Source: Bacteroidota bacterium
GTDB lineage: Bacteria > Bacteroidota > Bacteroidia > Chitinophagales > Chitinophagaceae
Assembly: GCA_028877045.1 (NCBI GenBank)
Contig: JAGWPQ010000352.1
Location: 1-5,052, forward strand
DNA length: 5,052 nucleotides
Direction: 5' to 3'
In this document: piece by piece, positions 1-5,052 of the stretch
How positions within the stretch are numbered: position 1 is the first letter of the stretch
How the letters are laid out: each line of letters opens with the position of its first letter
The notes under the pieces: model-generated
What the model was told of the DNA's origin: nothing
The model's input: only the letters and a program-made list of their open reading frames with translations
The model's database searches: none
Made by a program: the position numbers and the translations under genes

Positions 1-726
1 CCTGCAACCTATTGCGGATTTTTTACCGATATAAGAACTTTGTTTGCATCGGTTCCTGAAGCAAAGATTCGCGGTTATAATGCGGGGCGATTTTCATTCA
101 ATGTAAAAACAGGAAGATGCGATGTTTGCGAAGGTGGCGGTATGCGTGTTATTGAAATGAATTTTTTACCCGATGTGTATGTGCACTGCGAAAAATGCAA
201 TGGCAAAAGATATAATCGAGAAACTTTAGAGATCCGTTACAAAGGAAAATCTATCAGCGATGTGTTGGATATGACCGTTGATGAAGCCTGCGAATTTTTT
301 CAAGCAGTGCCCTGGATCTACAGAAAAATAAAAGTGTTACAGGATGTCGGTTTGGGTTATATTACTTTGGGGCAATCGGCTGTAACCCTTAGTGGCGGGG
401 AGGCGCAGCGTGTTAAACTTTCTACCGAGCTTGGAAAAAAAGACACCGGAAAAACATTTTATATTTTGGATGAACCCACAACAGGGTTACATTTTCAGGA
501 TATAAAATTGTTGATGCATGTGGTTGATAAATTAGTTGATCGTGGAAATACGGTGCTCATCATCGAACATAATCTGGATGTAATAAAATTGGCCGATCAC
601 ATTATTGATCTTGGTCCTGAGGGTGGTGATGGCGGCGGTAAAATTTTATTCGAAGGCACGCCTGAAGAGATGATAAAAAATAAAATAAGTTTTACCGCAA
701 AATTTTTGAAAGAAGAATTGGTTTGA
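1..726 (+). CDS. uvrA: UvrA, excinuclease ABC subunit A (C-terminal part; 5' end outside window)
   Basis: UvrA is the DNA-damage-sensing ATPase of nucleotide excision repair; it dimerises, loads UvrB at lesions and acts in the cytoplasm on DNA. The frame is open from base 1 and gives 241 residues before a TGA stop, so the start lies outside the window. Fragment residue n matches about n+700 of the 940-residue E. coli protein. Visible motifs are the C-terminal zinc finger with C40, C43, C63 and C66 (the same spacing as E. coli C740/743/763/766), the second ABC signature LSGGE at 130-134, Walker B ending in D157-E158 followed by PTTGLH, and the H-loop histidine H190 in IEHN. The protein ends normally (GTPEEM, then FLKEELV), so the 3' end is intact. 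A TTG at base 40 could be mistaken for a start, but homology runs in frame to base 1. The next gene converges on it, and a palindromic repeat begins immediately after the stop codon. Confidence 0.97.
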   Translation, partial: PATYCGFFTDIRTLFASVPEAKIRGYNAGRFSFNVKTGRCDVCEGGGMRVIEMNFLPDVYVHCEKCNGKRYNRETLEIRYKGKSISDVLDMTVDEACEFFQAVPWIYRKIKVLQDVGLGYITLGQSAVTLSGGEAQRVKLSTELGKKDTGKTFYILDEPTTGLHFQDIKLLMHVVDKLVDRGNTVLIIEHNLDVIKLADHIIDLGPEGGDGGGKILFEGTPEEMIKNKISFTAKFLKEELV

Positions 727-785
727 TTTTTTTTGTTACCGGCTGCATAGCTGCTATCGGCTGTGGTTGCGTCGCACACTTGTGC
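727..785 (-). repeat. Repeat unit, left inverted arm
   Basis: Read on the minus strand, this unit runs: core starting gcacaagtgtgcgacgcaac, a variable segment of about 20 nt, ggtaac, then a run of eight A. It is the inverted partner of 845-903. Its variable segment differs from that of the right arm. It ends in the same ccggtaac-type block seen, with one change, in the single unit upstream of the oxidoreductase gene (ccggttac). Confidence 0.75.
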
Positions 786-844
786 TGAAGGAAAGCTATG
801 AGCTAAGAGCCATGAGCATTTGCTCGAAGCTCGTAGCTTAGAAC

Positions 845-903
845 GTACAAGTGTGCGACGCAACCGCAGATGCACAAAGAACAAAAGTTGGTAACAAAAA
901 AAA
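845..903 (+). repeat. Repeat unit, right inverted arm
   Basis: This is the direct-orientation counterpart of the unit at 3165-3224. The first 19 nt (gtacaagtgtgcgacgcaa) are identical in both. The next 24 nt match at 17 positions and end in the shared block gaacaaaag, then come a gg-t-ac block and an A-rich end. The core contains the near-palindrome TGCG-A-CGCA. Confidence 0.8.
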
Positions 904-933
904 TTAAGACAATAAACCAAAATAATTTATTGT
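896..933 (-). terminator. Possible intrinsic terminator of the aldo-keto reductase gene
   Basis: On the minus strand, ACAATAAA (926-933) and TTTATTGT (909-916) form a perfect 8-bp stem with a 9-nt loop, and the stem overlaps the TAA stop at 927-929. It is followed by CTTAATTTTTTTT. The T run is the minus-strand copy of the A8 tract at the right end of the palindromic element, so the repeat may supply the U tract. The stem has only one G-C pair and is weak, so this is a moderate-to-low confidence call. Confidence 0.4.
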
Positions 934-1916
934 AAAATATTATTGATCGTTTTTAATTCTTCTTCACTAAACTTAATGTTCTCCAAACATTTTATAGCAT
1001 CAATTACTTGTTCAGGTTTGCTGGCACCAATTAAAACGGAAGTAATTCTTTCGTCTTTTAAAAGCCACGCCAGAGCCATGTGTACTAACTTTTGATTTCG
1101 TTGTTTTGCCAAATCGTTCAGCCTGCTTATTTTTTCAATAACAGCGGGAGTAATATTGCTTTCTTTTAAAAAGATGCCGCTTGTTGCCACTCTCGAATCT
1201 TGCGGAATGCCATGTAAATATTTATCGGTTAATAAACCTTGCGCTAAGGGAGAGAAAGGAATACAGCCTACGCCTTCATTACCTAACACATCTAATAATC
1301 CACCTTCTACCCATCTTTCAAACATAGAATATTTTGGTTGATGAATTAAGCAAGGTGTACCCAATTGGTTTAAAATATCAATTGCTTTTTTTGCTTCGGT
1401 TGCTTTATAATTTGATATGCCAACATATAAAGTTTTCCCCTGCCGCACCATCAAATCCAATGTACGCATGGTTTCTTCCAACGGTGTATCAGGATCGGGA
1501 CGGTGATGATAAAAAATATCAACGTAATCAAGTTTCATTCTTTTTAAACTTTGATCCAGGCTGCTTACTAAATATTTTTTAGAACCCCAATCGCCGTAAG
1601 GCCCATCCCACATAGTGTATCCTGCTTTGGATGAAATAATCATTTCATCACGATAATTTTTAAAATCGTTATGCAATATTTTTCCAAAATTTTCTTCTGC
1701 CGATCCCGGCGGCGGACCGTAATTATTTGCCAAATCGAAATGTGTAATGCCGGCATCGAATGCAGTTTTTATGATGTTGCGGCTGTTCTCATAGTCATTA
1801 ACAAAGCCGAAATTATGCCAAAGACCTAACGACAATGCAGATAGTTTAATTCCACTTTTTCCGCAACGGCGATAAAGCATTTCGTTATATCTGTTTAATG
1901 AAGCCTGATAACTCAT
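927..1916 (-). CDS. gpr: Aldo-keto reductase, YghZ/Gpr (L-glyceraldehyde 3-phosphate reductase) type
   Basis: This is a 329-residue cytoplasmic NADPH-dependent reductase of the aldo-keto reductase superfamily. It matches the E. coli YghZ/Gpr group (AKR14), which reduces L-glyceraldehyde 3-phosphate and methylglyoxal-like aldehydes. Family-specific stretches are RYCGKSG-like RRCGKSG at 16-22, SLGLWHNFG at 29-37, FDLANNYGPPPGSAEENFG at 60-78, and SLDQSLKRM near 119-127. The catalytic tetrad is visible as D61, Y66, K97 (SSKAGY) and H138 (YHHR). Cofactor-binding parts include HQPKY (192-196), FSPLAQGLLT (221-230) and IGASKPEQ (296-303). It ends about 17 residues earlier than the 346-residue E. 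coli protein, losing only the C-terminal tail. ATG at 1916 fits the family N-terminus; the leader is A/T-rich with no Shine-Dalgarno motif. The upstream gene ends 61 bp away on the same strand. The family call is firm; the exact substrate is inferred. Confidence 0.93.
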   Translation of the reverse strand: MSYQASLNRYNEMLYRRCGKSGIKLSALSLGLWHNFGFVNDYENSRNIIKTAFDAGITHFDLANNYGPPPGSAEENFGKILHNDFKNYRDEMIISSKAGYTMWDGPYGDWGSKKYLVSSLDQSLKRMKLDYVDIFYHHRPDPDTPLEETMRTLDLMVRQGKTLYVGISNYKATEAKKAIDILNQLGTPCLIHQPKYSMFERWVEGGLLDVLGNEGVGCIPFSPLAQGLLTDKYLHGIPQDSRVATSGIFLKESNITPAVIEKISRLNDLAKQRNQKLVHMALAWLLKDERITSVLIGASKPEQVIDAIKCLENIKFSEEELKTINNILQ

Positions 1917-1977
1917 TATTATATTTATTTTCTGAAAGGCAAGTTATTATTGTTTTTGAAAAATACTATTGAAATCA

Positions 1978-2538
1978 TTATGCAGAGGCATAGTGTTGTA
2001 ATGAAACTGTATTTATCTTTTTTTGTTTTGCAATAATTATTTTTTTAAAATCATACTTTGGTTTATAGTATCTCGCAAAAAATGTATTTAGCCAAAAAGC
2101 TTTGCAGACAAGTGTTTGCGGCTGTGCAAATAAAAAATCGGGTAGTAGGTGATACCACCTGTAACCATGACGATAAAAATATTTTCTGCAATCTTTTTTC
2201 ATTCCCAACTCTTCGGCGGCTACCATCGCGGCATCACGCTGGCAGCGCGATTTTATAAATGGCTTTATGATCCTTTGTTCAAATCCGTGAACAAAAAGAT
2301 GATCTTTAATTTGTTTATAATTCTGGTAACGCGAGTAAGCATCTAATTGCGGAAAGAGCGGTGCCACGGCAAATGGCACCAATAAGGGTATTTTAAAAAA
2401 CAAGATCCCTTCGTTTAACCAAACATCAATTTCCAATAACTGAAATAAATTAACCAGTAATGCTATTTCAAGCAATGTCATCAGGTGCAGCAGATAGCCC
2501 AGTTTTAAATATGAAATAATTTTTGGACGATGGATCAT
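1978..2538 (-). CDS. Uncharacterised protein with two predicted membrane segments
   Basis: This 186-residue protein has no function I can name. The N-terminal part holds two hydrophobic stretches, about residues 11-35 (from LKLGYLLHL) and 44-63 (ILFFKIPLLVPFAVAPLF). There is no obvious cleavable signal peptide. The remainder is basic and probably cytosolic. A region at about 99-134 looks like a conserved core: CQRDAA at 99-104, AAEELGM, C117 and GYRWYHLLPD at 125-134. It is rich in Cys, His, Tyr and Trp, and similar hypothetical proteins occur in Bacteroidetes as far as I recall. The C-terminus is Lys-rich (KKIIIAKQKK). The gene starts 28 bp after the acetyltransferase stop and ends 61 bp before the aldo-keto reductase start, so co-transcription is plausible. 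No Shine-Dalgarno motif precedes the ATG, as for the neighbours. The coding call is strong because of the coherent membrane and motif pattern; the function is unknown. Confidence 0.85.
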   Translation of the reverse strand: MIHRPKIISYLKLGYLLHLMTLLEIALLVNLFQLLEIDVWLNEGILFFKIPLLVPFAVAPLFPQLDAYSRYQNYKQIKDHLFVHGFEQRIIKPFIKSRCQRDAAMVAAEELGMKKDCRKYFYRHGYRWYHLLPDFLFAQPQTLVCKAFWLNTFFARYYKPKYDFKKIIIAKQKKINTVSLQHYASA

Positions 2539-2566
2539 TAAATTAAAATTAGGCGAAAATAATTTG

Positions 2567-3025
2567 TCAGCTGTATTTTATCATTTCGATATGATCAATG
2601 CCATCTTCATCGTACACATCGCTGCTTTGTGTAAAACCCAGTGATTCATAAAATTTTTTGAGATATAATTGTGCGCCAATTTTTATAGGGCCTTCACCAA
2701 ATAATTCATAACATTTTTTAATGGCAACCTGCATCAGTTCTCTTCCTGCGCCACTTCTTCGGTATGCCGGTGAAGAAACGACCCTGCCAATGCTCATCTC
2801 ATTATAAACTTTTCCGGGGGCAATTAATCTTGCCGAAGCTACCAAATTTTCACCATCGTATCCCAACAAATGAAAACAGAATTGGTCTTTATTATCCATG
2901 TCTAAAAAAATGCAAGTTTGTTCAACAACAAACACTTCGCTGCGCAAACGAAGCATGTCATACAATTCAGCAGGAGCAAGGTTTTCGAAAGGTTTTAATA
3001 TCCATTTATATTTTAAATGATGCAT
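2567..3025 (-). CDS. elaA: GNAT-family N-acetyltransferase, ElaA type
   Basis: This 152-residue protein is nearly the same length as E. coli ElaA (153) and matches it throughout. Acetyl-CoA-dependent GNAT enzymes transfer acetyl groups to amines; the physiological substrate of ElaA proteins is not established. Visible family motifs are LRLRSEVFVVEQTC at about 25-38, LDMDNKD at 41-47, the acetyl-CoA-binding strand and loop SIGRVVSSPAYRRSGAGREL at 78-97 with R89-x-x-G92-x-G94, then IGAQLYLKKFYESLGF at 116-131 and VYDEDGIDHIEM at 137-148. ATG at 3025 puts the N-terminus where the family begins. It is the first gene of the minus-strand group, and a perfect Bacteroidetes-type -7 sequence lies 20 bp upstream. 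It diverges from the oxidoreductase gene across 203 bp. Confidence 0.93.
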   Translation of the reverse strand: MHHLKYKWILKPFENLAPAELYDMLRLRSEVFVVEQTCIFLDMDNKDQFCFHLLGYDGENLVASARLIAPGKVYNEMSIGRVVSSPAYRRSGAGRELMQVAIKKCYELFGEGPIKIGAQLYLKKFYESLGFTQSSDVYDEDGIDHIEMIKYS

Positions 3026-3045
3026 AATTATTTTTTATTTGATTA

Positions 3046-3053
3046 CAAATCTA
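3046..3053 (-). promoter_or_regulatory. Candidate Bacteroidetes -7 promoter element for elaA
   Basis: On the minus strand the sequence TAGATTTG matches the Bacteroidetes -7 consensus TAnnTTTG in full. It ends 20 bp before the elaA ATG, which would give a short A/T-rich leader. No TTTG is found at the usual -33 spacing; the nearest TTTTTG ends only 12 nt upstream. The call therefore rests on one short motif in A/T-rich DNA. Confidence 0.35.
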
Positions 3054-3164
3054 TTGCGAACCTTACAAAAAGCATGGCAGAACGGTTTTTATTTTGCAAT
3101 TTTGCCGCCAACTTGGTTGAATGGTTTATTTGTTTATTGGTTGACTGCCGCGCAATGATATACT

Positions 3165-3224
3165 GTACAAGTGTGCGACGCAAGGGACGATGAGCAATGA
3201 ACAAAAGCCGGTTACATAAAAAAA
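3165..3224 (+). repeat. Single repeat unit in the leader of the FAD oxidoreductase gene
   Basis: This is a third copy of the unit that forms the arms of the palindrome at 727-903. The first 19 nt (gtacaagtgtgcgacgcaa) are identical to 845-863. Further shared blocks are gatg, gaacaaaag and ccggttac (compare ccggtaac, the minus-strand reading of 735-742), followed by an A7 run at 3218-3224. I find no inverted partner upstream, so this is a half element. It ends 4 bp before the start codon, so its A-rich end supplies the translation-initiation region. The remaining divergent intergenic DNA (3026-3164) is A/T-rich. It contains TGATATACT at 3156-3164, resembling an extended -10 of the E. coli type, but with no properly spaced -35. 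Confidence 0.75.
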
Positions 3225-3228
3225 TATC

Positions 3229-4707
3229 ATGCAAAAAAAGATTGCGATTATTGGTGGAGGACCTGCGGGATTAACGGCAGCGTATTTATTGGGCAAAGCA
3301 AATCAGGATGTTACTGTATTTGAAAAAGATCCGCATTATGTTGGCGGCATTTCGAGAACGGAAACCTATAAAGGCTACAGTTTTGATATTGGTGGTCACC
3401 GTTTTTTTTCGAAAAGCAAAGAAGTAGAAGATTTCTGGAGCGAAATATTAAAAGATGAAATGCTGGAAAGGCCACGCAGTTCGCGGATCTACTATAATCA
3501 TAAATTTTTCGCTTATCCTTTGGCTGCATTTGAAGCATTAAGAAAATTGGGAATCATTGAAAGCACATTGTGCGTGCTGAGTTATATGCGTGCAAAAATT
3601 TCGCCTGTAAAAGATCCAAATAATTTTGAAGATTGGGTGGTGAATCAATTCGGCAGAAGATTATTTAATATCTTTTTTAAAACATACACCGAAAAAGTTT
3701 GGGGCATTCCCTGCAATGAGATTTCGGCCGATTGGGCTGCGCAACGTATCAAAGGATTAAGTTTAAGCAGTGCCATCTGGAATGCATTATTTAAACCATC
3801 TGCAAGTGGCGATAAAGATAAGATCATTAAAACGTTGATTGATTCGTTTCGATATCCAAAGAAAGGTCCGGGCATGATGTGGGAACGATGCGTTGAAAAA
3901 AGCAAAGCATTGGGCGTGAAGATTGAAATGAATACCGGTGTGAAAGAAATTCATCTCGAAAATAATAAATGGAGCGTAAAAACCAGTCATGGCAATACTT
4001 TGGAAGGATTCGATTATGTGTTGTCGTCGGCGCCGATGAGAGAATTAATTGCATCAACTTATCCGAGATTTCCGGAAAAAGCTTTTACTGCTTCACAAAA
4101 TTTAAGTTATCGCGATTTTATAACAGTGGTGTTGATTTGTAAAGATGAAGATGCATTTACTGATAACTGGATCTATATTCACGATCCGAAAGTGAAAGTT
4201 GGAAGGATACAAAATTTTAAAAGCTGGAGCCCGTACATGGTGCCCGATCAAAACATGGCATGTTATGGTTTGGAATATTTTTGTTTTGAAGGTGATGGTA
4301 TGTGGACGAGCAGCAACGATAATTTAATTGCACTGGCAAAAAAAGAACTAGAAGAAATTGGTTTAACAAAACAATCGGCTGTTGTTGACGGATATGTGGT
4401 GCGTCAACCAAAAGCATATCCTGTTTACGATCATTCTTACAAAGCAAACGTAGATGCAGTGAGAGAAGCATTGAAAGATTATCCCGGATTATATTTAGTG
4501 GGAAGAAACGGGATGCATAAATATAATAACCAGGATCACAGCATGATGACTGCAATGCTGGCTGCAAAAAATATTATTGCAGGCAATGAATTATATGACC
4601 TGTGGAATGTGAATGAAGATGCCGAATACCACGAAGGCGGTTTACGTGGTGCCGAAGAAACAGAAAAAATATCTGAGCGATTGGTTCCGCAGAAAATAAA
4701 TAATTAG
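3229..4707 (+). CDS. NAD(P)/FAD-dependent oxidoreductase (amine-oxidase / UDP-galactopyranose-mutase-like)
   Basis: This complete 492-residue flavoprotein opens with a Rossmann dinucleotide fold: IAIIGGGPAGLTAAYLL at 5-21 with the GxGxxG glycines G9, G11 and G14, and E32 as the acidic residue expected to bind the adenosine ribose. A GGISRT loop (39-44) and DIGGHRFF (53-60) follow, typical of the amine oxidase/protoporphyrinogen-oxidase-like superfamily. The mid region FKTYTEKVWGIPCNEISADW (150-169) is characteristic of the subgroup often annotated near cell-surface sugar genes. The C-terminal FAD-binding segment is LYLVGRNGMHKYNNQDHSMM (421-440). No membrane segment or signal peptide is evident, so it is probably cytoplasmic. 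The ATG at 3229 sits just before the Rossmann strand, so the start is well supported; the leader is A-rich without a Shine-Dalgarno motif. The substrate is unknown: the mutase, desaturase and amine-oxidase families share these motifs, and no sugar or lipid genes lie beside it here. Confidence 0.9.
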   Translation: MQKKIAIIGGGPAGLTAAYLLGKANQDVTVFEKDPHYVGGISRTETYKGYSFDIGGHRFFSKSKEVEDFWSEILKDEMLERPRSSRIYYNHKFFAYPLAAFEALRKLGIIESTLCVLSYMRAKISPVKDPNNFEDWVVNQFGRRLFNIFFKTYTEKVWGIPCNEISADWAAQRIKGLSLSSAIWNALFKPSASGDKDKIIKTLIDSFRYPKKGPGMMWERCVEKSKALGVKIEMNTGVKEIHLENNKWSVKTSHGNTLEGFDYVLSSAPMRELIASTYPRFPEKAFTASQNLSYRDFITVVLICKDEDAFTDNWIYIHDPKVKVGRIQNFKSWSPYMVPDQNMACYGLEYFCFEGDGMWTSSNDNLIALAKKELEEIGLTKQSAVVDGYVVRQPKAYPVYDHSYKANVDAVREALKDYPGLYLVGRNGMHKYNNQDHSMMTAMLAAKNIIAGNELYDLWNVNEDAEYHEGGLRGAEETEKISERLVPQKINN

Positions 4708-4736
4708 CAGTAATTTTTATTGCCTGCTAATTATTT
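4698..4736. terminator. Bidirectional terminator stem-loop shared by the oxidoreductase gene and accC
   Basis: AAATAATTAGCAG (4698-4710) and CTGCTAATTATTT (4724-4736) form a perfect 13-bp stem with a 13-nt loop. The left arm contains the TAG stop of the oxidoreductase (4705-4707) and the right arm contains the accC stop (TAA on the minus strand, 4731-4733). Both exits are T-rich (TTATTTTAATTT on +, TTATTTATTTTCTG on -), so it can act in either direction. The stem has four G-C pairs near the loop and is otherwise A/T. Confidence 0.65.
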
Positions 4737-5052
4737 TAATTTGAAACTTTCTAAGAATTTAGTGGTGAAATTTCCGTTTCTGAAATCTTCATTCTGCATT
4801 AATTGCAAATGAAAAGGAATGGTTGTTTTCACACCCTCAATTACATACTCGCTCAATGCACGATACATGGTGCTGATAGCTTCGTCTCTTGTTTGAGCAA
4901 CTGCAATTAATTTACCGATCATCGAATCGTAATATGGCGGAATAACATAACCGGTGTATACATGGCTATCAACCCTAACACCATGTCCGCCCGGAGTATG
5001 CAATGTTGTTATCTTTCCCGGTGAAGGACGGAAATCATTATATGGATCTTCG
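4731..5052 (-). CDS. accC: AccC, biotin carboxylase subunit of acetyl-CoA carboxylase (C-terminal part; 5' end outside window)
   Basis: Biotin carboxylase uses ATP and bicarbonate to carboxylate biotin on the carrier protein AccB, the first half-reaction of malonyl-CoA synthesis for fatty acids. The open frame runs from the right edge to the TAA at 4731-4733 and gives 106 residues, equivalent to about residues 342-449 of the 449-residue E. coli protein. Diagnostic stretches of the C-terminal domain (Biotin_carb_C) are EDPYNDFRPSPGKIT at the fragment start, HTPGGHGVRVDSHVY, the highly conserved PPYYDSMIGKLI, and TRDEAI with IEGVKTTIPFH downstream. The catalytic lysine, glutamates and arginine of the active site lie upstream, outside the window. 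The closely related propionyl- or pyruvate-carboxylase biotin carboxylase domains continue beyond this point, whereas this protein stops after FLESFKLK, which favours stand-alone AccC. It converges with the oxidoreductase gene across a shared stem-loop. Confidence 0.93.
   Translation of the reverse strand, partial: EDPYNDFRPSPGKITTLHTPGGHGVRVDSHVYTGYVIPPYYDSMIGKLIAVAQTRDEAISTMYRALSEYVIEGVKTTIPFHLQLMQNEDFRNGNFTTKFLESFKLK

Larger units (their letters stand above)
727..903. repeat. 177-bp palindromic fold-back (MITE/REP-like) element
   Basis: This element fills most of the gap between the convergent uvrA and aldo-keto reductase genes. Its outermost 14 nt are perfect inverted repeats (727-740, T8 then GTTACC; 890-903, GGTAAC then A8). 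Inside lie 20-nt segments that are not complementary (741-760 and 870-889), then 25-nt arms matching at 23 positions (761-785 and 845-869) with a perfect 19-nt core. The 59-bp centre (786-844) adds a 12-nt stem with one mismatch (793-804 with 828-839) and a terminal 5-bp hairpin (814-818 with 821-825). The whole region could form one long interrupted hairpin or a cruciform. The T tract precedes the structure and the A tract follows it on the + strand, which is the reverse of an intrinsic terminator. I see no clear target-site duplication and no coding capacity. Its mobility is inferred from the third unit at 3165-3224. Confidence 0.8.

Noticed and set aside
597..920. Minus-strand open frame of 107 codons
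   Set aside because: It overlaps the uvrA end antisense and reads through the palindromic repeat; low-complexity residues and no recognisable domain.
2107..2125. ACAAGTGT followed by a G/C-rich stretch, resembling the repeat core
   Set aside because: Only eight bases match before divergence, and it lies in coding sequence; chance similarity.
2360..2380. Inverted repeat GGTGCCA / TGGCACC
   Set aside because: It lies inside the membrane-protein gene, where it encodes part of the second hydrophobic segment (VPFAVAP). Seven bp is short and has no T run.
3141..3164. TTGACT and TATACT as a sigma70-type promoter for the oxidoreductase
   Set aside because: The spacer is only 12 bp instead of about 17, and Bacteroidetes promoters usually follow another consensus. 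The TGATATACT part is kept only as a remark.
3043..3234. Minus-strand open frame of 63 codons in the divergent gap
   Set aside because: It covers intergenic DNA and the repeat unit, overlaps the oxidoreductase start, and resembles only the other repeat-derived frame.
4217..4567. Minus-strand open frame of 116 codons inside the oxidoreductase gene
   Set aside because: It is fully antisense to a well-supported gene, with no domain pattern.
4731..5003. A 90-codon gene starting at 5003 as a complete small protein
   Set aside because: The apparent start is an internal TTG; AccC homology continues in frame to the window edge.

Overview
This 5 kb window looks like a chromosomal stretch of a Bacteroidetes (Bacteroidota) bacterium, most likely near the family Chitinophagaceae. 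The reasons are the AT-rich sequence, start codons preceded by A/T-rich leaders with no Shine-Dalgarno motif, one sequence matching the Bacteroidetes -7 promoter element (TAnnTTTG), and protein sequences typical of that phylum. The family-level placement is an inference from style, not a database result.

Layout from left to right: the 3' third of uvrA (+ strand, entering from the left edge); a 200-bp convergent intergenic region almost filled by a 177-bp palindromic repeat; a minus-strand group of three genes, read right to left as an ElaA-type GNAT acetyltransferase, an uncharacterised protein with two membrane segments, and a YghZ/Gpr-type aldo-keto reductase (gaps of 28 and 61 bp, so a possible operon); a 203-bp divergent intergenic region carrying a single copy of the same repeat unit; a complete FAD-dependent oxidoreductase (+ strand); and the 3' end of accC (biotin carboxylase, - strand), leaving through the right edge. 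The last two genes converge on a 13-bp perfect stem-loop that includes both stop codons.

The genes do not form an obvious pathway. uvrA (nucleotide excision repair) and accC (fatty-acid synthesis) are housekeeping genes. The aldo-keto reductase and acetyltransferase are general metabolic or detoxification enzymes. The oxidoreductase belongs to an amine-oxidase/UDP-galactopyranose-mutase-like group whose substrate cannot be named from sequence. There is no CRISPR array, transposase, tRNA, rRNA or defence system.

The most interesting element is the dispersed repeat. A unit of about 59 bp with the core acaagtgtgcgacgcaa occurs twice as inverted arms between uvrA and the aldo-keto reductase gene (727-785 and 845-903), and once alone directly upstream of the oxidoreductase start codon (3165-3224). 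The paired form can fold end to end, including 14-nt ends with a T8 tract at the left and an A8 tract at the right. It therefore resembles a small fold-back (MITE- or REP-like) element rather than a normal terminator.
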